A stretch of 61,188 bases of DNA from Paenibacillus gorillae (GCF_000513275.1 NZ_CBVJ010000033.1:1-61188); one strand, 5' to 3'. Positions 46,201-54,194 are shown, numbered from the stretch's first letter. Numbers and translations: made by a program. Notes: generated by a model from the letters alone, not told the origin.

Positions 46201-47769
46201 ATAAGCCGAGCTGGAAGGAATCGTCCCGGCTCCGGTTAACGCGGCAACTGATGTACTTCCCCGTTTGCTCAGCAAGCCCGTCGCACGATTCCAGTCGATT
46301 AGCGGCTTGGCGAACGGATACATGCCCGACAGCACCTTGACCATATCCTCCAGCCGGTCCCTCGGGAAGCTCCGATAGCTGTCGCTGCCTGCAATTAGCC
46401 GGTGAAGCTGCTCCAGCGTTACATTTTCTGCGGCTACAATGGACACCGTCTGCTGCGAGAGCACATCGAGCCGATCCGCTGCGATCTCGATCGGCTCGAT
46501 TTCACGCTCCGTTATCAGCTTGCTGAGCACCGCGACTTCCGGCAGAATGCCCCGGTTGCGGGCTACGATCGCACCGCGGCTAACGCTTCCGACAGCATGA
46601 CCTGCCCTGCCGATACGCTGTATGCCTGCGGCAGGATCAAGGGGCGAATCTAACTGAATAACAAGATCGACATGGCCAACGTCGATGCCTAATTCCAGTG
46701 ACGAGGTCGCGACAATGCAGCGCAACTCCCCGGCTTTCAGCTGCCGCTCCACTTCCAGCCGCCGTTCCTTCGCCATGCTGCCGTGATGGGCACGGGCAAT
46801 TTCATAGCCCGCATGATCATTGAGCCGCAAGCAAAGCCGCTCGCAAAGTCTTCGGCTATTGACGAAGAGCAGCACCGAGCGGCTGTCCGCCATTAAAGCA
46901 AACAGCCGGTCAAGCAGCGGAAACCACACCGACTCTCGCGTCGGCATCGGCTGCTTGTGATCGGGCATTGTCGCAAGCACGGCCATTCTTTTCTGCATGA
47001 AGCTCTCAATAATAGTAACCGGCCGTGGTGTATAACCTAAGGGATGCACCTCACTGGCGACAATATCCGCCGCACTAGCCCTTTCCTCAGTCTCAGCCGA
47101 CCAGCCCCCCAAAAAACGGGCCACTCGCTCCATCGGTTTCTGGGTAGCCGATACGCCAATGCGCTGAAGCCGGCGGCCGCCCAGCCGTTCTAGCCGCTCC
47201 AGCGACAACGACAAATGCGAGCCTCTTTTATCCGCTGCAAGCTGGTGAATTTCGTCGACGATGGCATATTCGGCAGTCTGCAGCAGCTGACGACCTTTCT
47301 CTGAGGTCAGTAAAATATAGAGTGATTCCGGAGTCGTAATGAGTACTTCCGGCGGCTTCCTCAGCATCGCAGCCCGCTGGGAGCTTGTTGTATCACCGGT
47401 TCGCACGGCGCAGCGGATGCCCGGCCATTCCAGCTCGGCAGCACCTGCCGCCGCGTCGATTTCCTCGACAAAACGAATCAGATGATCAAAAATATCATTG
47501 TTCAACGCCTTTAACGGCGTAATATATAGGATACGGACACCAGATTGTGATTGTATAACGCTGCTTAATTTGGACTTCACGACGCTGTCCAGACAAGGTA
47601 GCAGCGCAGCCAGCGTTTTGCCCGATCCGGTAGGAGCCGCTATTAGCGTATGCTCCCCTGCTGCTATCGACCGCCAAGCTTGCCGCTGGACGTCAGTTTC
47701 CTCTCCGAAAGAGGAACGGAACCACTGTGCTATAGCGGGATGGAACGCTTTCATCGATGAATTCGGCAA
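43252..47769 (-). CDS. lhr: Lhr-family large DEAD/DEAH helicase
   Basis: A 1505-residue superfamily 2 helicase. The N-terminal core has APTGSGKT near residue 44, LYITPLKALNNDIFDHL, TTPESLYILLTS, DEIH in IVDEIHQLAADKRGSHLSLS, SATQ, then TSSLELGIDVGHVDLVIQLD and QRIGRAGHAVG. The winged-helix and Lhr-specific region follows, and about 600 more residues make up the long C-terminal part seen in full-length Lhr. Lhr proteins translocate 3'-5' on DNA and act in DNA repair. TTG at 47769 follows GAGGAAGG closely; ATG at 47754 is an alternative. It is first in an apparent operon with the ABC exporter. Confidence 0.92.
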   Translation of the reverse strand: MPNSSMKAFHPAIAQWFRSSFGEETDVQRQAWRSIAAGEHTLIAAPTGSGKTLAALLPCLDSVVKSKLSSVIQSQSGVRILYITPLKALNNDIFDHLIRFVEEIDAAAGAAELEWPGIRCAVRTGDTTSSQRAAMLRKPPEVLITTPESLYILLTSEKGRQLLQTAEYAIVDEIHQLAADKRGSHLSLSLERLERLGGRRLQRIGVSATQKPMERVARFLGGWSAETEERASAADIVASEVHPLGYTPRPVTIIESFMQKRMAVLATMPDHKQPMPTRESVWFPLLDRLFALMADSRSVLLFVNSRRLCERLCLRLNDHAGYEIARAHHGSMAKERRLEVERQLKAGELRCIVATSSLELGIDVGHVDLVIQLDSPLDPAAGIQRIGRAGHAVGSVSRGAIVARNRGILPEVAVLSKLITEREIEPIEIAADRLDVLSQQTVSIVAAENVTLEQLHRLIAGSDSYRSFPRDRLEDMVKVLSGMYPFAKPLIDWNRATGLLSKRGSTSVAALTGAGTIPSSSAYPVHHVDSRVHLGELDEEFVQESRVGDVFQLGTNAWMIRRIDKDRIYVGEAANSFSEIPFWRNEGPGRSYALGVQVGSFLAELQSRLGLVYEPEKDEVKGGTETQDQQVIDWLNSEYYLDDYTANQLISLVRSQLAFSELPTDRRIVIEHYKDVMNQTHVIMHNPFGRRVNRTWLLAIERQFEQLLPYRLYGNAKDNGIEFVLPEWDESWLQAIWHVVPENVESLLMEGITGSPLLAIAFRHIAETSLLLSRSFTRTPLWQKRLRSEELLREALPYADRFPYLTEAVKECLHQYLDLDRLRDLLGQIRSGQIEVVIRETNFPSTLATQFLSDYVNMRVYEGDGLDAAIQMQLMSVSKDLAGRLFGDDAVRKSIPEQVLEMERRRLEEEHERMAAPEDLYRLLKSRGDLSMAELTKIAGEKAGEWTDVLLRSGQLLRIDFGDQQQGYLDNERWICSDEADVYAEFPNTSTSAAFIIGRYAEQVLSFTEVELYERYPMLDLQAAKRMVDTLREQGVIVQAPFAGSAEERLWTGRRAASRIVKLSIGEARKATAPVQPMRWCAQIALQQHALQGTQLRGGEGLRTVIEKLQGLYFPLSLWETVIFPSRLADYRKEELDLLCATGEVLWLGLKSAGEKEGKVAFFLTENKPLYEPYVQAGQQREASHPKLLESLRSNGASFLTRLSRDAGQLPTETLSELLELAWSGQASNDQFAPLRLTAGKKGKDWARSGSGLGRWYWTGSLVDEKSASGHELESASADKEPSPAYWIRHLLDGYGIVTKELVTALTPYSWEHLLPVLRKLEEWGTITRGIFIEGTMTMQFTTPELAQSIRQPLLQGSNSAITLLSAVDPANPFGLIMDWPEREGCTFARKPGNYLAFKGEQLLYWMEGNGKRVFTFDSSDNRKTAAGKSSEPVVLQELQAVFGELLRRQKLTKLVIDKWNGEEAVVSEAGKKLEQLGAERDRKSLVLWLSQFNTKSNPALEEGE

Positions 47770-47840
47770 CCTTCCTCAGCTCCATAACTAAAGTAACTTT
47801 CTTTATCCCTTATTATACCAGCCGTCCATTCGATAAGCCA

Positions 47841-47881
47841 AAGCAAAACGACCCGCCATCATAAGGAATGGAAGGGTCGTT
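47841..47881 (-). terminator. Terminator of the WG-repeat gene
   Basis: On the minus strand, AACGACCC and GGGTCGTT pair around a 19-base loop, followed by TTTGCTTTGG. It separates the WG-repeat gene from the helicase gene. Confidence 0.75.
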
Positions 47882-47907
47882 ATTCAGCTTTCAACTATGA
47901 ACTGTCT

Positions 47908-49650
47908 CTATCCGTGAAAAGACCGCCAAAAATCACCCTGCTTATTAATCAGCAATTCAATTTGTGAATACGGAATGGTGAAGGTCGGAAAGCCAGCAGC
48001 ATAAGGCGCAATATCATAGGGTTGAAAATAGAGCTTCAGCGCATTCTCCGTTACATAAAAAGGCTGATCCGGCTTAATCCCCTTATACGAACCGGGAAAC
48101 ACATAATCATATTGCGGATCATTTTTAATCTGTTCTCCAACTATGCGGCTTAAGGTTTTGACATAATCACTGCCCGGCTTAAACAGGTCCTTCAACTCGT
48201 AAAACTGGCCGTTTGTAACATTGATATGAGAGTAGATTTGACTTGGCATGCCATGCGCGGCGCCAAATGGATAATTGTATCCGGTCAACTCAAGCACAAG
48301 CAAATTTTTGTGGAACCATGCAATGTCAAAATCTCCGGTATACGAATAATCCAGTTGGGCCTCCGGATCGATAGGCTTCACCTGCGACAGCTCGCGAAGC
48401 TTCTTGTTGACGCGCTTCTCTGCCGCCTCATCCCCCATCCCCTCCAATACAGGATAGTAAACGAGATAATCGCGGTTCGGCTTATATTTCTCTTCCTTCA
48501 CCCGATATGGTGTACGGAGCGGAATTGCCGTTGGCGGCTGCCAAACGATTCTCCCATTGCGTAGGGCATACAGCGTACGCTGATCGATGTTGACCTGTAT
48601 GATCCCATCATCCATTAATACAAGATTGCCGCTTCCATTAAAAACAGGAAAATCCGGCGCAGCTTTCCCGCTTCCATCAATAAAGAAAGTCGTTTTACCG
48701 TCCGATGCCGACGCTACGCCATGCTTGTAGGAATCAATCTCTGTGAAAATAAAATCGGTTAGCTGCTTGCCAGCGTTATCAAACAGCGCATAGTTGGAGC
48801 CGAGATACGGCTGCTCCGTATTTCTTGCCTTTCCAACCGCGAACCGCTCATTGCCAAGCTGCAAAATATCGTTATAGATAGGCTTGATCACTGTATTCCC
48901 TTGCCGGTCGATGACACCGTATTGATTGTCGACGCCCTCCGACATATTGATTATCGCACGGCCAGCTTCGAACGGAAGCGCCATCGCGTAGCGAGGCGGA
49001 ATGACGATTGCACCTAATTCATTGATGTAGCCGGTTTTCCCGTTCTCCGTTTGCCGAAATGGCAAGTAGCCGTCACCGGGCTGCCCAACAAAGGCATAAT
49101 TGTAGGTGGCCAGCTTCACTCCGTTTGGCAATATGAGAGCAAATTCATGATCTTTCACCTTAACGAGCGCTCGGCCATGAGAGAAATCGCCGGCATCCTC
49201 ATATTGAAGCGGTATCGCAACCGCGCCCTGCCTGTCGATATAGCCGTATTTACTGTCTCCGCCTTCTTGAGATGCACTAACCACTGCACGTCCATCATGC
49301 ATCCCCGCCATATAAGTAAAGCTTTGCTCGCCAACAAGCTCCCCTGATTCATTCATCAACCGATAATTATTCCCTTTAATGACAGGTACACGGCCCTCTG
49401 AGAAACCTCCGATATAGTCATAGACCGGTTGAGCCACATACGCCCCCGAGCTGTCGATTAAGCCTTGCTTCCCGTTTAGCTGAACGACGGCGTAACCGAT
49501 CAGTTGAAAAGGGTTCGCATATTCGTATTGCGGCCGGATTGCAACCGTTCCGTTGCTGTTCATGTACCCCCATTTCGTGCCAGCCGTCGTTTTTACCGTG
49601 ATCGGGTATAACACTCGTGACCGGACACTGAAAAAGCGATTCACAGCCAT
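47908..49650 (-). CDS. WG-repeat protein with C-terminal DUF3298/RsiV-like domain
   Basis: A 580-residue protein. About seven WG-type repeats fill residues 15-330, each of the form KWGYMNSNGTVAIRPQYEYA, or YGYIDRQGAVAIPLQYEDA, or YGVIDRQGNTVIKPIYNDI. Residues 385-570 match the DUF3298/RsiV C-terminal fold: DYLVYYPVLEGMGDEAAEKR, FDIAWFHKNLLVLELTGYNY, PFGAAHGMPSQIYSHINV and an ALKLYFQPYDIAPYAAGFPT block. RsiV-type domains bind lysozyme in B. subtilis. There is no obvious signal peptide or membrane span, which is odd for such a domain. The ATG at 49650 follows AGAGGGG by eight bases. Its 5' region contains the recombination-site-like array. Confidence 0.8.
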   Translation of the reverse strand: MAVNRFFSVRSRVLYPITVKTTAGTKWGYMNSNGTVAIRPQYEYANPFQLIGYAVVQLNGKQGLIDSSGAYVAQPVYDYIGGFSEGRVPVIKGNNYRLMNESGELVGEQSFTYMAGMHDGRAVVSASQEGGDSKYGYIDRQGAVAIPLQYEDAGDFSHGRALVKVKDHEFALILPNGVKLATYNYAFVGQPGDGYLPFRQTENGKTGYINELGAIVIPPRYAMALPFEAGRAIINMSEGVDNQYGVIDRQGNTVIKPIYNDILQLGNERFAVGKARNTEQPYLGSNYALFDNAGKQLTDFIFTEIDSYKHGVASASDGKTTFFIDGSGKAAPDFPVFNGSGNLVLMDDGIIQVNIDQRTLYALRNGRIVWQPPTAIPLRTPYRVKEEKYKPNRDYLVYYPVLEGMGDEAAEKRVNKKLRELSQVKPIDPEAQLDYSYTGDFDIAWFHKNLLVLELTGYNYPFGAAHGMPSQIYSHINVTNGQFYELKDLFKPGSDYVKTLSRIVGEQIKNDPQYDYVFPGSYKGIKPDQPFYVTENALKLYFQPYDIAPYAAGFPTFTIPYSQIELLINKQGDFWRSFHG

Positions 49651-49731
49651 TCCAAGCACCCCTCTCCGTCATTTCGACGCAACTAAATAATCGTATGCAC
49701 GGAATTGCGAATTATGACTAATTGTTGGTTT

Positions 49732-49866
49732 ACATAATAAATGTTATGTATCTCCGATGGAACTTAGTTAACATAATTCTTGTTATGTTATTAATAATCG
49801 AATTGGTTTACATAAATAAAATTATGTTTGCTCAATCCAAGTTAATTTACATAACTATATTTATGT
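49732..49866. repeat. Tandem array of four dif-like palindromes, 39-bp period
   Basis: Four copies of ACATAA-N6-TTATGT start at 49732, 49771, 49810 and 49849, each 18 bp, exactly 39 bp apart with 21-bp spacers. The six central bases are all different: TAAATG, TTCTTG, ATAAAA and CTATAT. Extended left arms read GGTTTACATAA, AGTTAACATAA, GGTTTACATAA and AATTTACATAA. Right arms begin TTATGT(A/T). This matches XerC/XerD-type core-site geometry (11-6-11), and the right arm is like the XerD half of known dif sites (TTATGTTA or TTATGTAA). The block is very AT-rich and ends seven bases from the recombinase stop codon. Spacers are unlike each other. No fifth copy was found in phase on either side. Confidence 0.85.
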
Positions 49867-49872
49867 TACCTA

Positions 49873-50808
49873 TCAATCACCGAGTAACCCGCTTGGAATT
49901 TTACTGGATATATTGCCCATAGCTGTTTGCAGCTGCTTATTGTCGATGTGGGTATAAATTTGTGTCGTCTCGATGCTCGCGTGTCCGAGCAGCTCCTGCA
50001 GTGTCCGTATATCCGTCCCGCTGCGAATTTGCATCGTTGCGAAGGAATGGCGCAGCTTATGGCTGGAAATCCGTTTGTCAGCAAGCGAAGGCCGCTCTTC
50101 CTTGAGCAGTGCGATCGTCTGGTCGGCCACCGTCTGGATCATGCGTATTGATAACCGTCTTCCAAACTGCGATACGAAAAACGGCTGTTCCTTGCCCTGC
50201 CGCGAATCAATTCTCTCTTCCAGTGCTTTGCGCAGCACCCGATGAAGCGGCTCTGGGAGCGGAATGACACGCCATTTGCGGCCTTTCCCAAGAATGTGAA
50301 TGACGCCGTCTGGCCGCAAATCCGGGATGTTCATCCGGTGAATCTCCCCGACCCGGAGGCCTGCATACGCCATCAACAGTACGATAGCCAGATTGCGGGC
50401 GTAATATTTGCCTTGTATCGTCTGGAGCAGCTCCTCCAGCTCCTGTTCCTCCAAGTAGACCGGTATCCGGTGCTTTTCTTGCTTAGATTTTGCGACTAAT
50501 GCCGCCGGGTTCGCCGTGCCTGCCTCCATCTCGATCAACGCCTTGAAAAAAGCCCGAAGCGAGGAAAGCTTTCGATTACGCGCTTCATCCCCCGCTCCCT
50601 TCTCTCTGGCCGATGCCAAATAACGCATCACATCCATTTTTCCAAGCTGCGAGATGGCAGCCGGATGCACCGAGCTCAGGAAGCTTTGCGCATCCTGCCA
50701 GTAAGCTTTCTGTGTCGCTTTGGTCATGCCTCTATTTTTCATCCAGATCAGAAATAGCTCTAACTCCATGCCATAGCTGTCTGTCAACTCATGCTTTTGT
50801 ATTGCCAA
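49873..50808 (-). CDS. XerC/D-type tyrosine recombinase
   Basis: A 311-residue site-specific recombinase. The N-terminal SAM-like core-binding domain spans about 15-105 (LELFLIWMKNRGMTKATQKA). The catalytic domain holds Arg in AYAGLRVGE (near 152), Lys in GKGRKWRVIPL, HxxR in ISSHKLRHSFATM, His in LLGHASIETTQIY and the nucleophile Tyr in the same motif (YTHI). Length and motifs are typical of Xer-type enzymes. It need not be the housekeeping dimer-resolution pair, since Firmicutes carry CodV and RipX for that. The stop lies seven bases from a tandem array of dif-like sites, and a half-site TTACATAA sits just before its ribosome site, so it probably acts on or binds this array. GGAGGG precedes the ATG. 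Confidence 0.92.
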   Translation of the reverse strand: MAIQKHELTDSYGMELELFLIWMKNRGMTKATQKAYWQDAQSFLSSVHPAAISQLGKMDVMRYLASAREKGAGDEARNRKLSSLRAFFKALIEMEAGTANPAALVAKSKQEKHRIPVYLEEQELEELLQTIQGKYYARNLAIVLLMAYAGLRVGEIHRMNIPDLRPDGVIHILGKGRKWRVIPLPEPLHRVLRKALEERIDSRQGKEQPFFVSQFGRRLSIRMIQTVADQTIALLKEERPSLADKRISSHKLRHSFATMQIRSGTDIRTLQELLGHASIETTQIYTHIDNKQLQTAMGNISSKIPSGLLGD

Positions 50809-50894
50809 CGGAATCCCTCCAGATTATGTAAAAAATTAAGCTAAATTTAATGCGTTATGCCCTATTATCGTATCAAAAAAGCAGCTCACAATTC

Positions 50895-50930
50895 AAATTG
50901 CGCGAAATATGTATTTCGCGCAATTTTTTT
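50895..50930 (+). terminator. Hairpin with T7 tail between recombinase and DinG-like genes
   Basis: AAATTGCGCGAAATA and its complement form a 15-bp stem with a two-base loop, with TTTTTTT on the plus strand. No plus-strand gene precedes it; it may end antisense transcription or fold at the recombinase promoter region. Confidence 0.6.
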
Positions 50931-51015
50931 CGAACCATTTTCAGTCACCTAAAGCTAATAAAATACCAGCAATCCAATAGCAGCAACCTCCTGTTATTAT
51001 GAAGTGTCCTTCCAC

Positions 51016-51052
51016 GCAAAAAAGGACAGTCCATCATTCCGATGACTGCCGC
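51016..51052 (-). terminator. Terminator of the DinG-like helicase gene
   Basis: On the minus strand GGCAGTCATC pairs with GATGGACTGTCC around a five-base loop (small bulges), followed by T6. It lies about 50 bases after the stop codon. Confidence 0.7.
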
Positions 51053-51097
51053 CCATTCTTTTTTTCAATATTCCTTTCAAAAAAAATGAAGCCCGCA

Positions 51098-53128
51098 TTA
51101 TGCGAGCTTCGTCGTTTCTATATTTAACCCCGTTAAAGATTGCAGCACCACGCCTTTTGGCAAAACGCGGACTACTTGCTTTCTAACTTCGTCAGCATTC
51201 AGCTCATCGCCGAAAATCACGATCCGTCCGCTGTCGTCCGAAGTCCGGATGAGCCGGCCAATCCCTTGCCGCAGCCTTAACAGCATATACGGCATGTCCA
51301 CCGTCTCGAAAGGCTTATCGGAATCGGCGCGGCGCGCCTCGAATACCGGATCTTTCGGAGGGAACGGCAGCGACCATATAATGACTTGCGACAGTGAAGG
51401 ACCGGGAATATCAAGCCCCTCCCACAGCGTGACCGCGCAAAGCACGCTCTCCTCTTCCTGTTGGAACTGCGCGATCAAGTGACTGATCTCCGCCGAGCCC
51501 TCGTACAGGAAGCGATACTTCTCACCGACTGGCTGAATAGCCATCGCTTTACGGAATTGTCCCAATTCCTCCATGGAAGGGAACAGCAGCAGCGTTCTTC
51601 CGCCCGATTGCTCGATCAGCTTGCAAGCTTGACTTAGCTTCGCAGCGTCCGATATGGATTCCCCCAACTCCGGCGCAAAAATCTGCATCCGGTTCTCGTA
51701 ATCATATGGAGAAGGAACGGTGAACTGCAGCGCCTCCTGGATGCCGAGGCTTGCTTTCATATAATCGAAAGACCCATCGACGGAAAGCGTTGCGGAGGAA
51801 AAGACGATCGGCATTTTACGGGAAAATACCTGCTCCTTCAGCACTTCTTTCACCCATTTCGGCATAATGACCAAGGAGATACCTTCCTTATCCTCCGATA
51901 CCCAGCTGATCGGCTTCTCTTCCCTCTTGTACAGGTTGAGCGCAAATTGGATCATCTCCAAATGCTCCTCGACGATTTTGAGCTGATACTCATCGATTGT
52001 GAACAAGCCGCTTTCAAAGACAAGCTCCTCTTCAATGGAATCGATGATGGATTGAAGCCGGTTAACTTCCCGCGTTAGCGACTCGTTCCACTGAATTTCC
52101 TTGCGATTCGAAGCTTGTACACTCACACTATGCTTACCGAGCATCCGGAATAAATGCTCGCTTTGCGAAATCGCTTCTTCGATGGCGACGGCCAGCGACT
52201 CGCGAATTTCGTCCTGCAGCAGACGGGTAATAATCGATTCGAATACGCTATGATTCAGCTTGTACGTAAGCGCCTGCTGCGCTGCTGTCTCCAGCAAATG
52301 GCCTTCGTCGAATACGACCGAGCTGTGCTCAGGAAGAAGCGGCAGCTGCCCTTCACGCTTTCTGGCTTCATAAGTCCATACATGCTCCATATAGAAATCA
52401 TGCGAGCAAATAATGATATCGGCCGATTTCCGGTAATGGTCACGCGATAACGTTTGTCCGCAGCGGTGGCGGCGGTCGCAGACGAGACAATCCTGGAAGA
52501 CGTCCCAGCCGACTTTGCCCCATTGCTCGTCATCCAGCTCCGGATAATCCGTCCGGTTTCCGTAAGGGTGGAAAATCTGCATCGTTTCCGGCTTATGGAC
52601 GAAGCTCGGCAATTCCCGGAAAATATCGTCATAGATCTCGTCTTCGAATGCGCCTCTAGCGTCATCGAGCTTGTTCAGGCACAAATATTGATCGGCCGAC
52701 TTGCCCAGCCGGGCGTCGACAATCAAATCCAAATGCCGAGCCAACTTAGCAATATCGCCTTCCGGCTTCACAAGCTGCTCGATCAGCGATTCGTCCGCGC
52801 AAGCGATAACGGCAGGCTTTCTTGTATAGCGGGCGTAAGTGATGGCATAGAGCAAATAAGCAAGCGTTTTGCCCGTACCTACGCCGGCCTCGGCAAAAAT
52901 CGTCTGCTTTTCCGCATAGGCACGCTCCAGCTGGAACGCCATGAAAATCTGCTCGTCCCTTACTTCAAAGCCCGCTTCAGGCAGCTTTTCATAAAACACA
53001 TCCGCGATCCAATCGCTTGCTTGCTGAATGAAAGGCTCCTTTGGGTCGAACGAAAACGGATATTGATTCACGATTCTGTATCCCCCATTAGTTGCAAACG
53101 ACCGCATGTAAGCATGCAGCCGTTTCAC
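51098..53128 (-). CDS. DinG/XPD-type iron-sulfur helicase
   Basis: A 676-residue superfamily 2 helicase. Walker A is FAEAGVGTGKTLAYLLYAI near residue 79. Four cysteines suit an Fe-S cluster: one in QYLCLNK near 150 and three in DCLVCDRRHRCGQ near 212. The DEAH-like box is VVFDEGHLLE near 272. The C-terminal motifs are PIVFSSATLS, LWEGLDIPG and LRLRQGIGRLIRT. It would unwind DNA 5'-3' in repair or resolve R-loops. No exonuclease domain is fused, in contrast to the long B. subtilis DinG. The first codon is GTG, behind AGGGGAT. Transcribed alone. Confidence 0.9.
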   Translation of the reverse strand: MKRLHAYMRSFATNGGYRIVNQYPFSFDPKEPFIQQASDWIADVFYEKLPEAGFEVRDEQIFMAFQLERAYAEKQTIFAEAGVGTGKTLAYLLYAITYARYTRKPAVIACADESLIEQLVKPEGDIAKLARHLDLIVDARLGKSADQYLCLNKLDDARGAFEDEIYDDIFRELPSFVHKPETMQIFHPYGNRTDYPELDDEQWGKVGWDVFQDCLVCDRRHRCGQTLSRDHYRKSADIIICSHDFYMEHVWTYEARKREGQLPLLPEHSSVVFDEGHLLETAAQQALTYKLNHSVFESIITRLLQDEIRESLAVAIEEAISQSEHLFRMLGKHSVSVQASNRKEIQWNESLTREVNRLQSIIDSIEEELVFESGLFTIDEYQLKIVEEHLEMIQFALNLYKREEKPISWVSEDKEGISLVIMPKWVKEVLKEQVFSRKMPIVFSSATLSVDGSFDYMKASLGIQEALQFTVPSPYDYENRMQIFAPELGESISDAAKLSQACKLIEQSGGRTLLLFPSMEELGQFRKAMAIQPVGEKYRFLYEGSAEISHLIAQFQQEEESVLCAVTLWEGLDIPGPSLSQVIIWSLPFPPKDPVFEARRADSDKPFETVDMPYMLLRLRQGIGRLIRTSDDSGRIVIFGDELNADEVRKQVVRVLPKGVVLQSLTGLNIETTKLA

Positions 53129-53153
53129 CAGATCCCCTATTTACTTTACAATG

Positions 53154-53402
53154 TTAAAAATCCGATTTTGGTTTGCGCGGCTGTCTTTTCGGTTTGTTCT
53201 GCACAGCAGGCAAATGTTTCATGCTTCTTGCCATCGGCCCTTTGCAGATCGGACAGCTTTGCTCCGACGATGCAAATTCATCGCGTACCCATGCTTTGCA
53301 CTCCGGGTTTTTACATTTCAAAATTTTCGTTGGCAATAATTTCTGTTTCGTTATGTCTTCGCTTGTAGCCAAATGTTGTCGCATCCCTTTCATTAACCGC
53401 AT
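53154..53402 (-). CDS. YdjO-like small zinc-ribbon protein
   Basis: About 82 residues. LPTKILKCKNPECKAWVRDE and then CPICKGPM form a CxxxxC...CxxC zinc ribbon, as in the small cold-inducible YdjO family of Bacilli. The C-terminal tail is basic (KPKRQPRKPKSD). The exact start is unclear: ATGs at 53402, 53393 and 53384 all have weak ribosome sites. It lies just upstream of the DinG-like gene on the same strand. Confidence 0.7.
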   Translation of the reverse strand: MRLMKGMRQHLATSEDITKQKLLPTKILKCKNPECKAWVRDEFASSEQSCPICKGPMARSMKHLPAVQNKPKRQPRKPKSDF

Positions 53403-53462
53403 AAAAAACAAATCTCGATAAATATATCATTTTCATACGGACTAAGTCAAAGGTCTTATCTA

Positions 53463-53627
53463 TCAAACTTGCTGCCTGGCCGGTTCCTCTTCCCGCAGCC
53501 GTCTTAACCGGTCTCGTTCCATCGCTTCCTTGACGGGATCAGGCCTATCCGCTTTTGGCAATTTACTGTTAATACGCAATAGGATTACGATAATAATGAC
53601 GAGAAGGATGACAATAACAATTCCCAT
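53463..53627 (-). CDS. 54-aa single-span membrane protein
   Basis: A short gene starting with ATG directly after the TAG stop of the acetyltransferase (TAGATG). GGGGA lies eight bases upstream. Residues 1-17 are one membrane span (MGIVIVILLVIIIVILL). The tail is highly charged (KEAMERDRLRRLREEEP), so one helix in the membrane with a cytosolic amphipathic helix is likely. I recognise no family. The tight coupling to a RimJ-like acetyltransferase is the only clue to function. Confidence 0.6.
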   Translation of the reverse strand: MGIVIVILLVIIIVILLRINSKLPKADRPDPVKEAMERDRLRRLREEEPARQQV

Positions 53628-54194
53628 CTACACAGTCCCCTCGCCAAGTCTAATGCGGTATTCCCTTTTTAACAGCGAGAATATGACAGCATCGACAAAT
53701 TGGCTTTTTTCCAAATAATAATCTCTCAATAAACCCTCTTCCGTCAGGCCTGCCTTCTCCAGCAATCGCCTGGAATCGTCATTAGCAGGATCAATCATCG
53801 CTTCAATCCGGTTCAGCCCCATAATCTCAAAGCCGTACGGTAAAATCGCCGCAATCGCTTCCGACATATACCCTTTCCGCCAATGTGACGGTGACAGCTC
53901 ATATCCGATTTCGGATTTGAAATGCTCCTTCTCCCAGCTATGATAACCGATCGTACCAATCGTCTCGGAAGTATCCTTTAACGTAATCCCCCAGCGTATG
54001 CCCAGTCCAAGCTCATAACTGCTGTTCCAAGTCTCAATTAAAGCGACCGCTTGGCTCTGTTCTGTAAAGCTCTCAAGATCATAATACCGGGTAACCTCGT
54101 CTAGTGAAAAATAACGATACAGAGCATCGGCATCATCCAGCGTCAATTGATGCAGCAGCAGCCGGTCGGTTTCTAGTATGGGAAAATGAGTCAC
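53628..54194 (-). CDS. RimJ/RimL-type GNAT acetyltransferase
   Basis: A 188-residue N-acetyltransferase using acetyl-CoA. The fold opens LETDRLLLHQLTLDDADALY, and the CoA-binding loop is IGYELSPSHWRKGYMSEAI with (R/Q)xxGxxS-like spacing. NRIEAMIDPANDDSRRLLEK is the typical C-terminal part, then GLTEEGLLRDYY. The likely target is a protein N-terminus or an amine-bearing small molecule, undetermined. GTG start behind AGGTG. It follows another GNAT gene by 14 bases and precedes a small membrane protein without a gap. Confidence 0.85.
   Translation of the reverse strand: MTHFPILETDRLLLHQLTLDDADALYRYFSLDEVTRYYDLESFTEQSQAVALIETWNSSYELGLGIRWGITLKDTSETIGTIGYHSWEKEHFKSEIGYELSPSHWRKGYMSEAIAAILPYGFEIMGLNRIEAMIDPANDDSRRLLEKAGLTEEGLLRDYYLEKSQFVDAVIFSLLKREYRIRLGEGTV

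Noticed and set aside
49732..49866. CRISPR array
   Set aside because: Repeats are 18 bp and spacers 21 bp, both too short. The repeat centre varies between copies and no cas gene is present. The geometry fits recombinase core sites better.
52454..53368. 304-codon plus-strand frame
   Set aside because: It lies antisense to the well-supported DinG-like helicase gene, with a composition typical of a shadow frame.
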